From Flagellimonas eckloniae (lineage in GTDB: Bacteria > Bacteroidota > Bacteroidia > Flavobacteriales > Flavobacteriaceae): a DNA stretch of 64,000 nt. The stretch covers positions 2,652,501 to 2,716,500 of the forward strand of contig NZ_LCTZ01000002.1 of assembly GCF_001413955.1 (NCBI RefSeq), read 5' to 3'. The notes below the pieces were generated by a model. It ran no database searches and had not been told where the DNA came from. It saw only the letters and a list, made by a program, of their open reading frames with translations. Positions within the stretch are counted from its first letter, which is position 1. The number at the start of each line of letters is the position of its first letter. The position numbers were made by a program, and so were the translations under genes. This document shows, in pieces, positions 1 through 8,822 of the stretch.

Positions 1-2
1 AT

Positions 3-1766
3 GTTTTCAAGGGTGTACTTCCTGTGGACATTTCTTCGGATGCCCTCGGAGGAGGGATTAACATCATCACTGAGGAAAATACCGTGAATAGGCTACGAGC
101 ATCGTACAGTGCGGGTTCATTTAATACTCATCTTGGGGATGTTAGTGTAACCCTAACCGATGGCAAGGAGAGTTTTGTAAAAGTCACCGCTGGAGCCAAT
201 TACTCTGACAATGATTATACATTCAAAGCTCCTATTCGTGTTGTAAATCCGGATAACGGACAACCTGTGGACTTAGAAGAACCTTTGAACATAAGACGGT
301 TCCACGACCTTTATCGCTTACAATATAGCACAGCTATATTGGGCACGTATAACAAAAAATGGACGGATCATGCAGAGATTGCTTTCAACTACTTTGATAC
401 TTTCCGGGAATTTCAAAACAATGTTAACCCCATTTCCAATGTCGCTGTTGGTGAAGCAATAGGTGAACGTGAAAATGTAGCCATCGTTGCCAAGTATGAT
501 AAAACGTTGATTAAGGATAAATTGAAATTGAAGACCATATCCAACTACAGTGACCTATTTACAAAGTTTGTGGATACCACATCAAACACCTACAACTGGT
601 TAGGAGATATCATCGATACCAATGGGCGAAGAGGGGAATTTGAAGACGGAAGCCCCGCACTCACAGAAACTACCACAAAAAGCCTTGTAAATCGATTGAC
701 CCTGAACCTTCAAGTATCTGAAAACAGCAATTTGATCTTTAGCAATCTTTTGGCACATCAAGACCAAGAACTCAAAGACTTCGATATTGATGACCCCACA
801 CAATTTGGAGTAGCCCCAGAACAGAAAATCACCAAGAATATTTCGGGGTTGCAATATGATAATACCTTATTCAATGAAAACCTTGAATTTTCCGCAGCCT
901 TAAAATACTATACCTATAAATTGGTTGGTTTTAGTAATCTCAATAGGGTTGCTATTGAAAGTACAGAAGGGTTTTTGGGTTGGAATGGTAGTATTCAATA
1001 CAAGCTCACCGATGTATTTTCGATAAGAGGTTCTTATGAACGTGGCTTTTTAATTCCTGAGATTGTACAGTTTGCTGGTGATGGATTGAATGTGGCTCCC
1101 AATGGAGAACTACAACCCGAGGAAAGTGACAATTTTAATCTTGGGTTTCGATACAATAAGCGTTATAACGAGAATTATCGATTAGGGTTAACAGCAAACG
1201 GATTCCTAAGAAAGCAACGGAACTTCATCTTTATTGATGCCAATGCCGCAAGACAACAGAACGCAAACATAGGCGACATAGATTCACAAGGTTTTGAAAC
1301 GGAATTACAGTTCAATTTCCTTAAAAACTTCAATTGGAACACCAATGTCAGTTTCGTTGACAAAACCATAGAACGATTTGCAGTCGATACGGCAACAGAT
1401 GACGCTGTGGGTTCTCAATTGCCAAATACACCTCGGTTTTTCTACAATACAGAACTATCGTGGCAAACGGAGGATATCTTCAATTCAGGTGTAGATGTTC
1501 GGCTTTATGGATTGTACACCCATGTGGATGTATTCAATATTCGCCCTGTTTCTGACGGCGAAACCTTAGAAACTACACCAGACGCCTTTGTCCCTGAACA
1601 AGACCGATTTGATGCCGGCGTTTCCCTGAGTTTCCTCGACAAAAAAATTACAGCTGCATTCAATGTGGTCAACATCACAGATGAAGACTTATTCGACAAT
1701 TTTAGCATTCCGAGACCGGGGCGCAACTTCAACTTTAAACTGATTTATGAGATTTCCAATTTTTAA
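3..1766 (+). CDS. TonB-dependent receptor, 5'-truncated by window edge
   Basis: Outer-membrane receptor for TonB/ExbBD-driven uptake, probably of a ferric chelate. The reading frame is open from base 3, so signal peptide, TonB box and most of the plug lie outside the window. The visible part opens with the end of the plug (DALGGGINIIT, the usual LGGxINIIT-like plug ending) and continues as about 560 residues of alternating aromatic and polar strands typical of a 22-strand barrel, such as RGSYERGFLIPE and FNLGFRYNKRYNENYRLGL. It ends in an aromatic residue (NF), as barrels often do. The next gene, a DUF4374 lipoprotein, starts 4 bp downstream, a pairing known from iron/siderophore loci of Bacteroidetes. 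The TBDR family is sure; the ferric substrate is inferred from that neighbour only. Confidence 0.88.
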   Translation, partial: VFKGVLPVDISSDALGGGINIITEENTVNRLRASYSAGSFNTHLGDVSVTLTDGKESFVKVTAGANYSDNDYTFKAPIRVVNPDNGQPVDLEEPLNIRRFHDLYRLQYSTAILGTYNKKWTDHAEIAFNYFDTFREFQNNVNPISNVAVGEAIGERENVAIVAKYDKTLIKDKLKLKTISNYSDLFTKFVDTTSNTYNWLGDIIDTNGRRGEFEDGSPALTETTTKSLVNRLTLNLQVSENSNLIFSNLLAHQDQELKDFDIDDPTQFGVAPEQKITKNISGLQYDNTLFNENLEFSAALKYYTYKLVGFSNLNRVAIESTEGFLGWNGSIQYKLTDVFSIRGSYERGFLIPEIVQFAGDGLNVAPNGELQPEESDNFNLGFRYNKRYNENYRLGLTANGFLRKQRNFIFIDANAARQQNANIGDIDSQGFETELQFNFLKNFNWNTNVSFVDKTIERFAVDTATDDAVGSQLPNTPRFFYNTELSWQTEDIFNSGVDVRLYGLYTHVDVFNIRPVSDGETLETTPDAFVPEQDRFDAGVSLSFLDKKITAAFNVVNITDEDLFDNFSIPRPGRNFNFKLIYEISNF

Positions 1767-1770
1767 TGAT

Positions 1771-3141
1771 ATGAAAACGAATTTTAAACATTTTTTTGGC
1801 CTTTTGACGATTGCACTTTTGATTTTGTCCTGTGAACCTGAAGAGGTGGTAACCCAAGTTGTTGTTGAAACGGTTGCAGGAGCAGAACAGACCATTGCAG
1901 ATTTACCCTATGCCAAAAGTGGTTTTGTGGCATCCTCAATCTTAAGTACACCCACATCCTTTTCATATTTCACGAATTATTCTTCGGATTTACCCTCAGG
2001 AGCTATCGATTTGACTACGAATACTTCCAGCTCCTTTAGTCGTTATTTTCCGAATACTATTTATAAATTTCTGGCTTTTGGACCTTCATTGGACACCGAA
2101 AACCTAGAATTGAACAGGTATGCCGTTGATGAAGAAACCAATAAGATTGTTAGAGCTGGCGCAATTCCTCTAAGTGCAAATCTAAGTCAGGTTTTGATTC
2201 TCAACGATGATTTGGGGGTATATACCATATTCGACACCCAAAGTCTATTTCTTTTCAATCCTACGACTATGCAGTTTATTCAGGAAATACAAATGCCTGA
2301 AGCAATGGCACCAAAAGACCTTGGAGAAAGTCAGGCGAATTCGTATTTCCATATCATTCATAGACCACAAGACAATAGAGTATTCCTTCCCTTGACCACC
2401 AATACCCCCGTGACACCACAATTTTACGAGGGTACTGATATATTTGTAGAAGTAGTAAATCTCAATACCCGTTCTTGGGAAAAAACAGCAGTATTCAATG
2501 GGGCCACATATCCCTTGACTCGGGGAATGGAAAACCCGTTGGTTGATGAACAGGGCAATATTTTCTTACTTACACAAGGCCAATACAGTTTGGATTTCCA
2601 ATTTGGCCCAACAGCTCCGCCCAGTTCAAGACCTCAGTTTTTGAAGATTCCTTCAGGTGGTACTGATTTTGATCCGGATTATGCTTTTAATCCTGTCGAC
2701 GCATTGGGTTTTCAAAACTCCGTGGCACAGCTTTGTACCGGGTCAATTTATGATGCTAACGGTATCGCATATGCTGCAATGACTGCTGAAGCAGATGTTC
2801 CCAGGGTAAATGAACTTTTAGGCTTACTTGCTACAGGAATGATAACTGATGCACAGTTCAATGAGTTGGTTGGTTTGGTTACCAACAGCCCAAACATGAA
2901 ATGGACCAGAATTGATTTGAATGCACAAACTGCTGAAACCATTGCCGATATTACTTCTACTGCTGGGTTTGTTTATCCATTTTCATACAAGGCCAATGGA
3001 AAGTTCTATTTTCAAGTTTTTAATCCAACAGAATCCATTAACGGGTATTATGAATTTGATCCAACAACAAATACCAGTACTAATATCTACAATATTTCCA
3101 CGGGTGGTGTAGCCACACAACTATTTATATTACAAGAATAA
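1771..3141 (+). CDS. DUF4374-type lipoprotein
   Basis: Predicted lipoprotein of 456 residues. The chosen ATG gives a signal peptide with a hydrophobic core (LLTIALLIL) and the lipobox LILSC, so Cys is about residue 19; an ATG 24 bp upstream would overlap the TBDR stop and spoil the signal. The rest is a repetitive beta-rich protein that looks like a propeller, with phrases such as NLELNRYAVDEETNKIVRAG and FLKIPSGGTDFDPDYAFNP. This resembles the DUF4374 family, which in Bacteroidetes accompanies iron/siderophore TBDRs and is thought to help substrate capture at the cell surface. It follows the TBDR by 4 bp, so co-transcription is likely. The family call is from recall of sequence style and context, without a profile search. 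Confidence 0.7.
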   Translation: MKTNFKHFFGLLTIALLILSCEPEEVVTQVVVETVAGAEQTIADLPYAKSGFVASSILSTPTSFSYFTNYSSDLPSGAIDLTTNTSSSFSRYFPNTIYKFLAFGPSLDTENLELNRYAVDEETNKIVRAGAIPLSANLSQVLILNDDLGVYTIFDTQSLFLFNPTTMQFIQEIQMPEAMAPKDLGESQANSYFHIIHRPQDNRVFLPLTTNTPVTPQFYEGTDIFVEVVNLNTRSWEKTAVFNGATYPLTRGMENPLVDEQGNIFLLTQGQYSLDFQFGPTAPPSSRPQFLKIPSGGTDFDPDYAFNPVDALGFQNSVAQLCTGSIYDANGIAYAAMTAEADVPRVNELLGLLATGMITDAQFNELVGLVTNSPNMKWTRIDLNAQTAETIADITSTAGFVYPFSYKANGKFYFQVFNPTESINGYYEFDPTTNTSTNIYNISTGGVATQLFILQE

Positions 3142-3173
3142 GAGTTTAGTTTTAGGAGTTAGTCTAGCTTACC

Positions 3174-3207
3174 AAGCCCCAATCGTTAAATTGGATTGGG
3201 GCTTTTT
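3174..3207 (+). terminator. Rho-independent terminator after the TBDR/DUF4374 operon
   Basis: A perfect 10-bp stem, AGCCCCAATC pairing with GATTGGGGCT, encloses a 9-nt loop and is followed by five T residues on the + strand. It sits 33 bp after the DUF4374 stop. The T-run touches the stop codon of the convergent DinB-phosphatase gene, so the same hairpin may also slow leftward transcription, although there is no U-tract in that direction. Confidence 0.85.
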
Positions 3208-4234
3208 ATTTAAACTTCAAAAGCCCTAATTTTTCCTTTACCCCTTCTTTATCAAGATTTGAAATGAGGTCAATAACATTAGGATACCAATTTTCATGAT
3301 ACCCAAGTTCAGGGCGCCGTAACTCAGAAATGGCATCTTCTTTTGACCAATTTTCAAAAACCACACGATATGCGGCCATTATGGCTCCTGTTCTATCTGA
3401 GCCATGCCAACAATGTACCAGCACAGGCTTTTCTGCTGAGTTTATAGCCCTCAATGCTGTTATCAAATCAGCCTCGGTAAGTTCAGAAGTCTTTAAAGGA
3501 ATGTGCGTCAATTGTAGCCCGGAGCCCTTTGCTTTCTTGGAGTCATCTTTGTTTCTACGAAAGGTTATGGCTGTTTTTACACCAAGAGATTCCAATTTCC
3601 TAAAACCCTTTTTGCTAGGTTGTTCTGAACGGAACACCGAATCATTAAGGGCATACAATCTTTTGAAGTATTTGGAAGGTATTTTTTGCAACTTAGGAAT
3701 ATGGCTTTGCCTCCACCATCCATTTTTTTTTCTGATGTACACCATCTGACCAATATGATAGGCATTATGGGCGCACATGTTCAGTATTTCTTCACTCCAT
3801 TTTTTGAGAGTTGCTTCATCGGATTGTTGCACAACTAATTCCCAAGTATTTTGCAAACTATCCAACTTTTTAATGGCCAAATTCCAATCGCTATTGCTAA
3901 GTTTGAAGAACGTCACTTTATTGTCCTGATTAAAATCACCGACCTCTTCGCCCTTAAAAACCTTTAAGACCCTTGTGTTCCAAAATGTAATGTGCGATAC
4001 CAATTGCGCAATGGAGTGATTCGAAGTGCTGTCTTTCCATATTGCCTGTTCTGGCGTTAGTCCTTCTAAGGCCTTATTCATGGGTACAAACCACCCCTCA
4101 TTGTGATGACTGGCCTGTAATTGTTGTATTAAAACCGATTTTAATGTTTGGTTTTGTTCTTGACCAATGCTTACTACGGTCATAAGAATCAAGGTGATAG
4201 TACAGGCTATTCTTAAGTTACTTTTGATATACAT
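3206..4234 (-). CDS. Exported DinB-like / tyrosine phosphatase fusion protein
   Basis: 342 residues with three parts. Residues 1-25 form a signal peptide (hydrophobic core, cleavage near SIGQE). Residues about 30-165 resemble the DinB four-helix metal-binding fold, with candidate ligands His43/His44, His156 and His160 in ASHHNEGW and AHNAYHIGQ. Residues about 185-340 form a cysteine phosphatase domain of the dual-specificity/tyrosine type. Its P-loop HCWHGSDRTG has Cys275 and Arg281, a complete CX5R motif, and is preceded by the tell-tale VFRSEQPS...LGVKTAITFR start. Known families predict a metal-binding module joined to an active phosphatase in the periplasm; the joint function is unknown. 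It lies 6 bp after the AraC gene on the same strand, so the two are probably one transcript. Confidence 0.8.
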   Translation of the reverse strand: MYIKSNLRIACTITLILMTVVSIGQEQNQTLKSVLIQQLQASHHNEGWFVPMNKALEGLTPEQAIWKDSTSNHSIAQLVSHITFWNTRVLKVFKGEEVGDFNQDNKVTFFKLSNSDWNLAIKKLDSLQNTWELVVQQSDEATLKKWSEEILNMCAHNAYHIGQMVYIRKKNGWWRQSHIPKLQKIPSKYFKRLYALNDSVFRSEQPSKKGFRKLESLGVKTAITFRRNKDDSKKAKGSGLQLTHIPLKTSELTEADLITALRAINSAEKPVLVHCWHGSDRTGAIMAAYRVVFENWSKEDAISELRRPELGYHENWYPNVIDLISNLDKEGVKEKLGLLKFK

Positions 4235-4240
4235 CAGGCA

Positions 4241-5221
4241 TTAGCTTTTTATGGAACTTGGCACAACACCGAATTGCTTTTTAAAAGCGGAGCTAAAATG
4301 TTGTGGATTTTTATAACCAACCATTTCAGAAATTTCAGTTACGGATAAATTGTTGTGCAACAACAGGTTTTTAGCTTTTTGCATTTTAGCATCACGGATA
4401 TAGCCAAATACTGTCTTACCATAAATATTTTTGAACTCTTTTTTAAGTGTACACTCATTAGTACTTACCATTCTAGCCAGATCAGGTAGGCTAATAGGGT
4501 CGTTTAATTTTCCAATAATAATATCACGGGCCAAATGCATTTTGTCAATCATTGTTCTGGATGTATCAGAGTTTGAGAAACAATATTCACATTGTTGCAT
4601 TTGATCTAACTGTAAAAGCAAAAGTTCCATCACCTTGGATTCCAAAAAAAGCCTACGATATTCATTTTTCCAATGACAGTTGATAATATCATTGATGATT
4701 TGGAACATTTGAGGTGTTATGGGGTGGTTATGAGAACTTATGGTTCCTAGTTCTTTATTTTGTATTAATTTTTTGAAAAAATCAAATTGCCCATTGGTAG
4801 GAAGGTATTGCTCAAAGAATACCGGTTTTAGATTGATTTCTAAGAAGAACATTTCCTTTGAATTCCATTCAATTTTACCACGAAAATCGTTCCCGTAAAA
4901 TATGTTATGGCTGTTTGGGCCAATCAAAAAACCTCCATCTAAAGTATCCATCGATGTCGAGGAGTTTCCTTTTATAGAAAAGTGCATCTCTACAGTTTCT
5001 TCATCAAACTCAAAAAAAATGGTGGTCTTCTCTGCAAAACTTCCACTTCCATAACTAATTTTAAAATTGTCGAGTACTATTTCCTTGTACCAACCATTGA
5101 ACTTTTCATAGTCGAACGTGAACTTAAACTCACTAGTACCGGCATTGTCTATATGATATTGTTGCTGGCCAGTCTCAAAAATAATTTCCTCTAAATCCCG
5201 TAAGTATAATTTCACACCCAT
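4241..5221 (-). CDS. AraC family transcriptional regulator
   Basis: 326 residues. The C-terminal 100 residues carry the two helix-turn-helix motifs of the AraC/XylS family (PDLARMVSTNECTLKKEFKN and VTEISEMVGYKNPQHFSSAF). The N-terminal 200 residues are a beta-rich sensor region of the kind seen in PchR-like regulators of siderophore uptake; the ligand cannot be named. The gene faces away from a TBDR operon across 129 bp that hold an 18-bp direct repeat at 21-bp spacing and a 20-bp palindrome, the expected layout for an AraC-type activator working on that operon and on itself. It is followed after 6 bp by the DinB-phosphatase fusion gene. Confidence 0.88.
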   Translation of the reverse strand: MGVKLYLRDLEEIIFETGQQQYHIDNAGTSEFKFTFDYEKFNGWYKEIVLDNFKISYGSGSFAEKTTIFFEFDEETVEMHFSIKGNSSTSMDTLDGGFLIGPNSHNIFYGNDFRGKIEWNSKEMFFLEINLKPVFFEQYLPTNGQFDFFKKLIQNKELGTISSHNHPITPQMFQIINDIINCHWKNEYRRLFLESKVMELLLLQLDQMQQCEYCFSNSDTSRTMIDKMHLARDIIIGKLNDPISLPDLARMVSTNECTLKKEFKNIYGKTVFGYIRDAKMQKAKNLLLHNNLSVTEISEMVGYKNPQHFSSAFKKQFGVVPSSIKS

Positions 5222-5223
5222 TA

Positions 5224-5262
5224 TTATTCCGTTTTACGTAGGTTTTATTCCGTTTCGCGTAG
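5224..5262. promoter_or_regulatory. Direct-repeat candidate AraC operator
   Basis: Two copies of an 18-mer, TTATTCCGTTTTACGTAG (5224-5241) and TTATTCCGTTTCGCGTAG (5245-5262), match at 16 of 18 positions. Their starts are 21 bp apart, two helical turns, which is the geometry of AraC-family half-sites. They start 3 bp upstream of the araC-type start codon and about 90-125 bp upstream of the TBDR. Confidence 0.6.
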
Positions 5263-5275
5263 TCGCTATTTACAA

Positions 5276-5295
5276 GCGTAAAACTATTTTTACGC
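5276..5295. promoter_or_regulatory. 20-bp palindrome in the divergent control region
   Basis: A perfect inverted repeat, GCGTAAAA-CTAT-TTTTACGC, lies between the AraC-type gene and the TBDR operon. The half-site core TTTTACG also occurs inside the first direct-repeat unit (5232-5238), so one protein may read both. There is no T-run, so this is not a terminator. Confidence 0.5.
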
Positions 5296-5314
5296 TTTAA
5301 ATTTAGTTATTTAT

Positions 5315-5329
5315 AATTAATCTAAATAA
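5315..5329. promoter_or_regulatory. 15-mer shared with the feoA upstream region
   Basis: AATTAATCTAAATAA occurs 22 bp before the TBDR start and again, identically, at 16202-16216 just before feoA. Its right part TCTAAAT is also one half of the palindrome between the DtxR-family gene and the third TBDR. A metal-responsive repressor site is an inference from these contexts; the left half-site here is poor. Confidence 0.4.
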
Positions 5330-5350
5330 TAACAACCAACTTAAATACGC

Positions 5351-7714
5351 ATGAATTTCAAGAATCTAGCACTTCTTTTCTTTACTCTTTTATCATTTGC
5401 AGGGATTGCCCAAGAAAATAGACTTACAGGAACAATTTCAGATACCGATGGAAATCCCGTTCAAGGAGCCAACATTCGCTTGTTGGAAACAACAAAAGGG
5501 GCCTCAACTGACAATCAAGGGAAATATGCAATCGAAGGTGTCGTTTCAAAAACGTATTTTATCGAGATTAGTTACCTGGGATACCAAACTCTTGTCAATC
5601 AGATAAATGTATCTCAAAATTCACAATCTTCTTATGATTTTGTTCTGGTGGAATCCTCTAACCAGTTAGACGAGGTGGTGGTTTCTGCTGCAAATAGACG
5701 TTTGCAGAACATTCAAAAGACAGAAGCTTCAATATCGGCGATAGGGGCTAAGGGCATAGAACAATTACAAGTAAAGGAATTTGGTGAATTGAGTAGTATT
5801 GCCCCAAATTTTAATACTTATGATGATGGTGGCCCTGGTATTTTTACTATCGTAGCCAGTAGGGGTATTTCCACTATCGATGTAAATCCTACAATGGGGG
5901 TATATGTGGATGATGTACCCTATTTTTCCACCTTGGCCTATCCGCTTGCTTTGGCGGATGTAGAGCAGATAGAAGTACTTAGAGGACCACAAGGAACACT
6001 TTATGGAAGAAATGCTTTGGCAGGGGTTCTTAAAATTACCACGAAGCGGCCTACTAATGAACTGTCAGGTTATGCTACGGTTGGTTATGGGAATTTAAAC
6101 GCCAAAGAAATGTCCTTTGCCCTTAATGCCCCATTGGTAGAAAATAAATTGTTTTTTAGAACCAGCGCCAAGGTTTCAGAGCGTGATGGCTTCGTTACCA
6201 ATGAGTTTAACAACAAAGACCTACAAAATAGAAAAGCGTTAAACGCAAATTTCAGGCTAAAATATTTTGCCAATGATAATTTATCCATGGCACTCCGCTA
6301 TAACATTCAACGAAGGGAATCAAATGCGTATGCCTTTGCCTTGGCAACTCCCGATAATTCATTGCAAGATATTCTGGAAAACAGTCTTTACAAGTTGAAT
6401 TTTGATGTAGATATTTTTCAAAAGGTGCTCACACAAGACGTTGCATTCACTCTAAAATATGATTTTGAAAAGTTTACGCTTAATTCAATTACCTCCTATC
6501 AAATTACTCAACAAGAATCTTTGGATGAATTTGATTATACGCCATTTGATATACAATCAGCCCGCAGGCCTAATAGTATTTATGAGAACTTTGCGCAAGA
6601 ACTGCGACTAAGTTCTTCTTCGGATGCAAGCCTACAATGGACAGCTGGCGTTTTTCTTTATCAAAATAAAGAAGAACGAGAAGACATTCGCAGATTTGGA
6701 AATGATATTGGCTTAGCTGCTCCTGATTTTGCACCCCTTGCACCTTTTAACCAAATTGAATTGCCTATTGCGGACAGAAAGGGAATCGCAGTGTTTGGCC
6801 AGGCCACATATGAAATCTCCGATAAACTTTCAGTTACTGGAGGTATGCGTGCCGATTATGAAGAAGTTGAAGCCAGTGTAGTACGTACCTTTTCAAATCC
6901 GGCATTACCAGGGAACAGTTTTAGTGATGACGCAACTTTTGATGCGCTTTCTCCAAAAGTGTCTTTAGGATATGATGTAAATGACAATGTCTTCTTGTTC
7001 GCCAATTATGCAAAGGGTTTTAGGCCCGGAGGGATCAATACTTTTGTTACAGACCCCGATGCTGCACCTTTTGAACCTGAGAAATCTTCTAATTACGAAG
7101 CGGGTGTAAAAACAAATCTTCTGAACAATAGGTTAAAGTTAAATCTAACAGGGTTCTTTATCAATTACAAAGACCAACAAGTTTTTACTGTTTTGGATTT
7201 GACAAGTTTTGTAATTGGCACGGACAATATAGGTGAATCCAGAAGCTATGGACTGGAATTGGAAAGTAAATGGGTTGCTGCCAAAGGATTGGATTTCACG
7301 CTTAATCTAGGTTATTTAAATACTGAAATAACAAAGTACAATCCCATAGACTTCAATACTGGTGAAGAACTGGACTTTTCGGGAAACAGCATTCCCTTGG
7401 CAGCAGAATTCAACGGTAACATGAACGTGAACTATAAATTACCCTTGAACAAAAAGTTCAATTTAGAGACCAGTCTTGATTACAATTATCAATCAGATTT
7501 CTTTTTTTCAGTAGATAATGATACCACACAAGATGAGTATGGTCTGTTAAATGGAAGAATAGGGTTCACATCTAAGAATTTAGACCTTTTCGTATGGGGA
7601 AAGAACATTACTGACGAAGCTTATTATAGCTATGGTTATGGCGTAGGTGGTTTTAACGCGGCTTCCTTTGGGCTGCCTCAAACATATGGTGTTACACTCA
7701 CTGGTAAGTTTTAA
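5351..7714 (+). CDS. TonB-dependent receptor (siderophore type)
   Basis: 787-residue outer-membrane receptor, complete. Residues 1-20 form a signal peptide (cleavage after FAGIAQ). Residues about 22-112 are a carboxypeptidase-regulatory-like domain (LTGTISDTDGNPVQGANIRL). The plug (about 115-235) includes the sequence VEQIEVLRGPQGTLYGRNAL, and a barrel of about 550 residues follows, with the FecA/FhuA-like phrases FANYAKGFRPGG and SKNLDLFVWGKNITDEAYY. The barrel resembles receptors for ferric siderophores; the actual ligand is not readable. It is the first gene of a tight five-gene set (gaps of 5, 10, 1 and 1 bp) ending at 12969 and faces an AraC-type regulator, which probably activates it when the ligand is present. 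Confidence 0.92.
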   Translation: MNFKNLALLFFTLLSFAGIAQENRLTGTISDTDGNPVQGANIRLLETTKGASTDNQGKYAIEGVVSKTYFIEISYLGYQTLVNQINVSQNSQSSYDFVLVESSNQLDEVVVSAANRRLQNIQKTEASISAIGAKGIEQLQVKEFGELSSIAPNFNTYDDGGPGIFTIVASRGISTIDVNPTMGVYVDDVPYFSTLAYPLALADVEQIEVLRGPQGTLYGRNALAGVLKITTKRPTNELSGYATVGYGNLNAKEMSFALNAPLVENKLFFRTSAKVSERDGFVTNEFNNKDLQNRKALNANFRLKYFANDNLSMALRYNIQRRESNAYAFALATPDNSLQDILENSLYKLNFDVDIFQKVLTQDVAFTLKYDFEKFTLNSITSYQITQQESLDEFDYTPFDIQSARRPNSIYENFAQELRLSSSSDASLQWTAGVFLYQNKEEREDIRRFGNDIGLAAPDFAPLAPFNQIELPIADRKGIAVFGQATYEISDKLSVTGGMRADYEEVEASVVRTFSNPALPGNSFSDDATFDALSPKVSLGYDVNDNVFLFANYAKGFRPGGINTFVTDPDAAPFEPEKSSNYEAGVKTNLLNNRLKLNLTGFFINYKDQQVFTVLDLTSFVIGTDNIGESRSYGLELESKWVAAKGLDFTLNLGYLNTEITKYNPIDFNTGEELDFSGNSIPLAAEFNGNMNVNYKLPLNKKFNLETSLDYNYQSDFFFSVDNDTTQDEYGLLNGRIGFTSKNLDLFVWGKNITDEAYYSYGYGVGGFNAASFGLPQTYGVTLTGKF

Positions 7715-7719
7715 ATAAT

Positions 7720-8136
7720 ATGAAAATAGTTGTTTATATCATCCGATTTTTATTGGCTTTGATGTTCATCTATGCAGGAGTGGAAAAATTGTTTATGCCC
7801 TATGACTCATCAGTTTTCCGAGCTGATACGGCAGAGGCAGCCGAAGAATTCTTTATGTTTTATGAATTTCTGCAGGCATCGGGATATCTGTATTTCGTAG
7901 GCTTTTTTCAATTGCTATGTGGAGCATTATTGGTATTTAAGCGCACTTATTTACTGGGAAGTGTCATGTTGGTTCCGTTGATACTTTGCTTATTAATGAC
8001 GCATGTTTTCTTTTCAAAATATATGCAGTTCATCATTTTCGACCTGGTATTCTTTCTGTTGAATTTAGTAGTGCTTTTTAGTAGGTATAAAGAATGGCAA
8101 CCTGTATTGCTTAAAAAACAAAAAGGGATTATTTGA
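7720..8136 (+). CDS. DoxX-like four-helix membrane protein
   Basis: 138 residues with four hydrophobic segments (roughly 5-20, 55-70, 75-95 and 100-118). The N-terminal phrase IIRFLLALMFIYAGVEKLF is characteristic of the DoxX/MauE-like superfamily of small membrane proteins. The biochemical role of most DoxX-like proteins is unknown; some support redox or thiol chemistry at the membrane. It starts 5 bp after the TBDR stop and precedes a methyltransferase, so it probably belongs to the same transcript. Confidence 0.7.
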   Translation: MKIVVYIIRFLLALMFIYAGVEKLFMPYDSSVFRADTAEAAEEFFMFYEFLQASGYLYFVGFFQLLCGALLVFKRTYLLGSVMLVPLILCLLMTHVFFSKYMQFIIFDLVFFLLNLVVLFSRYKEWQPVLLKKQKGII

Positions 8137-8146
8137 AAGTACGAGA

Positions 8147-8821
8147 ATGAAAAAGAACATTGCCATATTCGAAGGAAACAGAGCCAATAACTACGATGAT
8201 TTTGCGGCAAAGTGGATTCCCAACTACGATTATTATATCGATATGTTGCCAAAGCTGCTGAACCACACAGACGAAAAGAACGCCCTGATAGTGGGCTGTA
8301 GCACGGGCAATGAGATGAAAGCCTTGGCCCAATCTTCAGAGGACTGGTCGCTCACCGGTGTAGATCCTTCTCCGGAAATGATTGCCTTGGCCAAGGAAAA
8401 ATTAAGAGCTTTCAGTACTATCGAATTGTTTACGGGCAAGCTCGAACACTTTAAGAACACTACTTTTTTCAATGCAGCAACGCTATCTCTCGTCTTACAC
8501 TTTATAAAATATCCGAAGGATAAATTGGCATTGTTACAGCAAGTCGAAAAACGTTTGAAACCCGGCTCTCCATTCATAATTATGGGGATTTTTGGGAATG
8601 GCGAACAGTTGAGAACCAATTTGGAAGTACTCGAACTTTTATTGGAAAACACAGTAGCCCAAAAGGAAATCGATGAACGTTTCACAAGGATAAAAAAAGA
8701 ATTGCATCGCACAAGTGAAGAAGAATTAAAGAAGTTATTGGTTCGTGCTGGCTTTAAGCCACCGACCCGTTTTTTCCAAACCTCTATTTACAGTGCTTGG
8801 ATAACTCATAAAATTGATTGA
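8147..8821 (+). CDS. Class I SAM-dependent methyltransferase
   Basis: 224 residues with a Rossmann-like methyltransferase core. Motif I is ALIVGCSTGNEMKALA (about residues 46-61), followed by the acidic motif II GVDPSPEMIALAKEKL and the later strand AATLSLVLHFI. It resembles the tRNA-cmo5U/UbiE-type family of small methyltransferases. The substrate is unknown. In an operon between a TBDR and an ABC exporter-like pair it could modify a metallophore or a signalling small molecule, but this is speculation. The next gene's ATG lies 1 bp after its stop. Confidence 0.8.
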   Translation: MKKNIAIFEGNRANNYDDFAAKWIPNYDYYIDMLPKLLNHTDEKNALIVGCSTGNEMKALAQSSEDWSLTGVDPSPEMIALAKEKLRAFSTIELFTGKLEHFKNTTFFNAATLSLVLHFIKYPKDKLALLQQVEKRLKPGSPFIIMGIFGNGEQLRTNLEVLELLLENTVAQKEIDERFTRIKKELHRTSEEELKKLLVRAGFKPPTRFFQTSIYSAWITHKID

Positions 8822-8822
8822 A

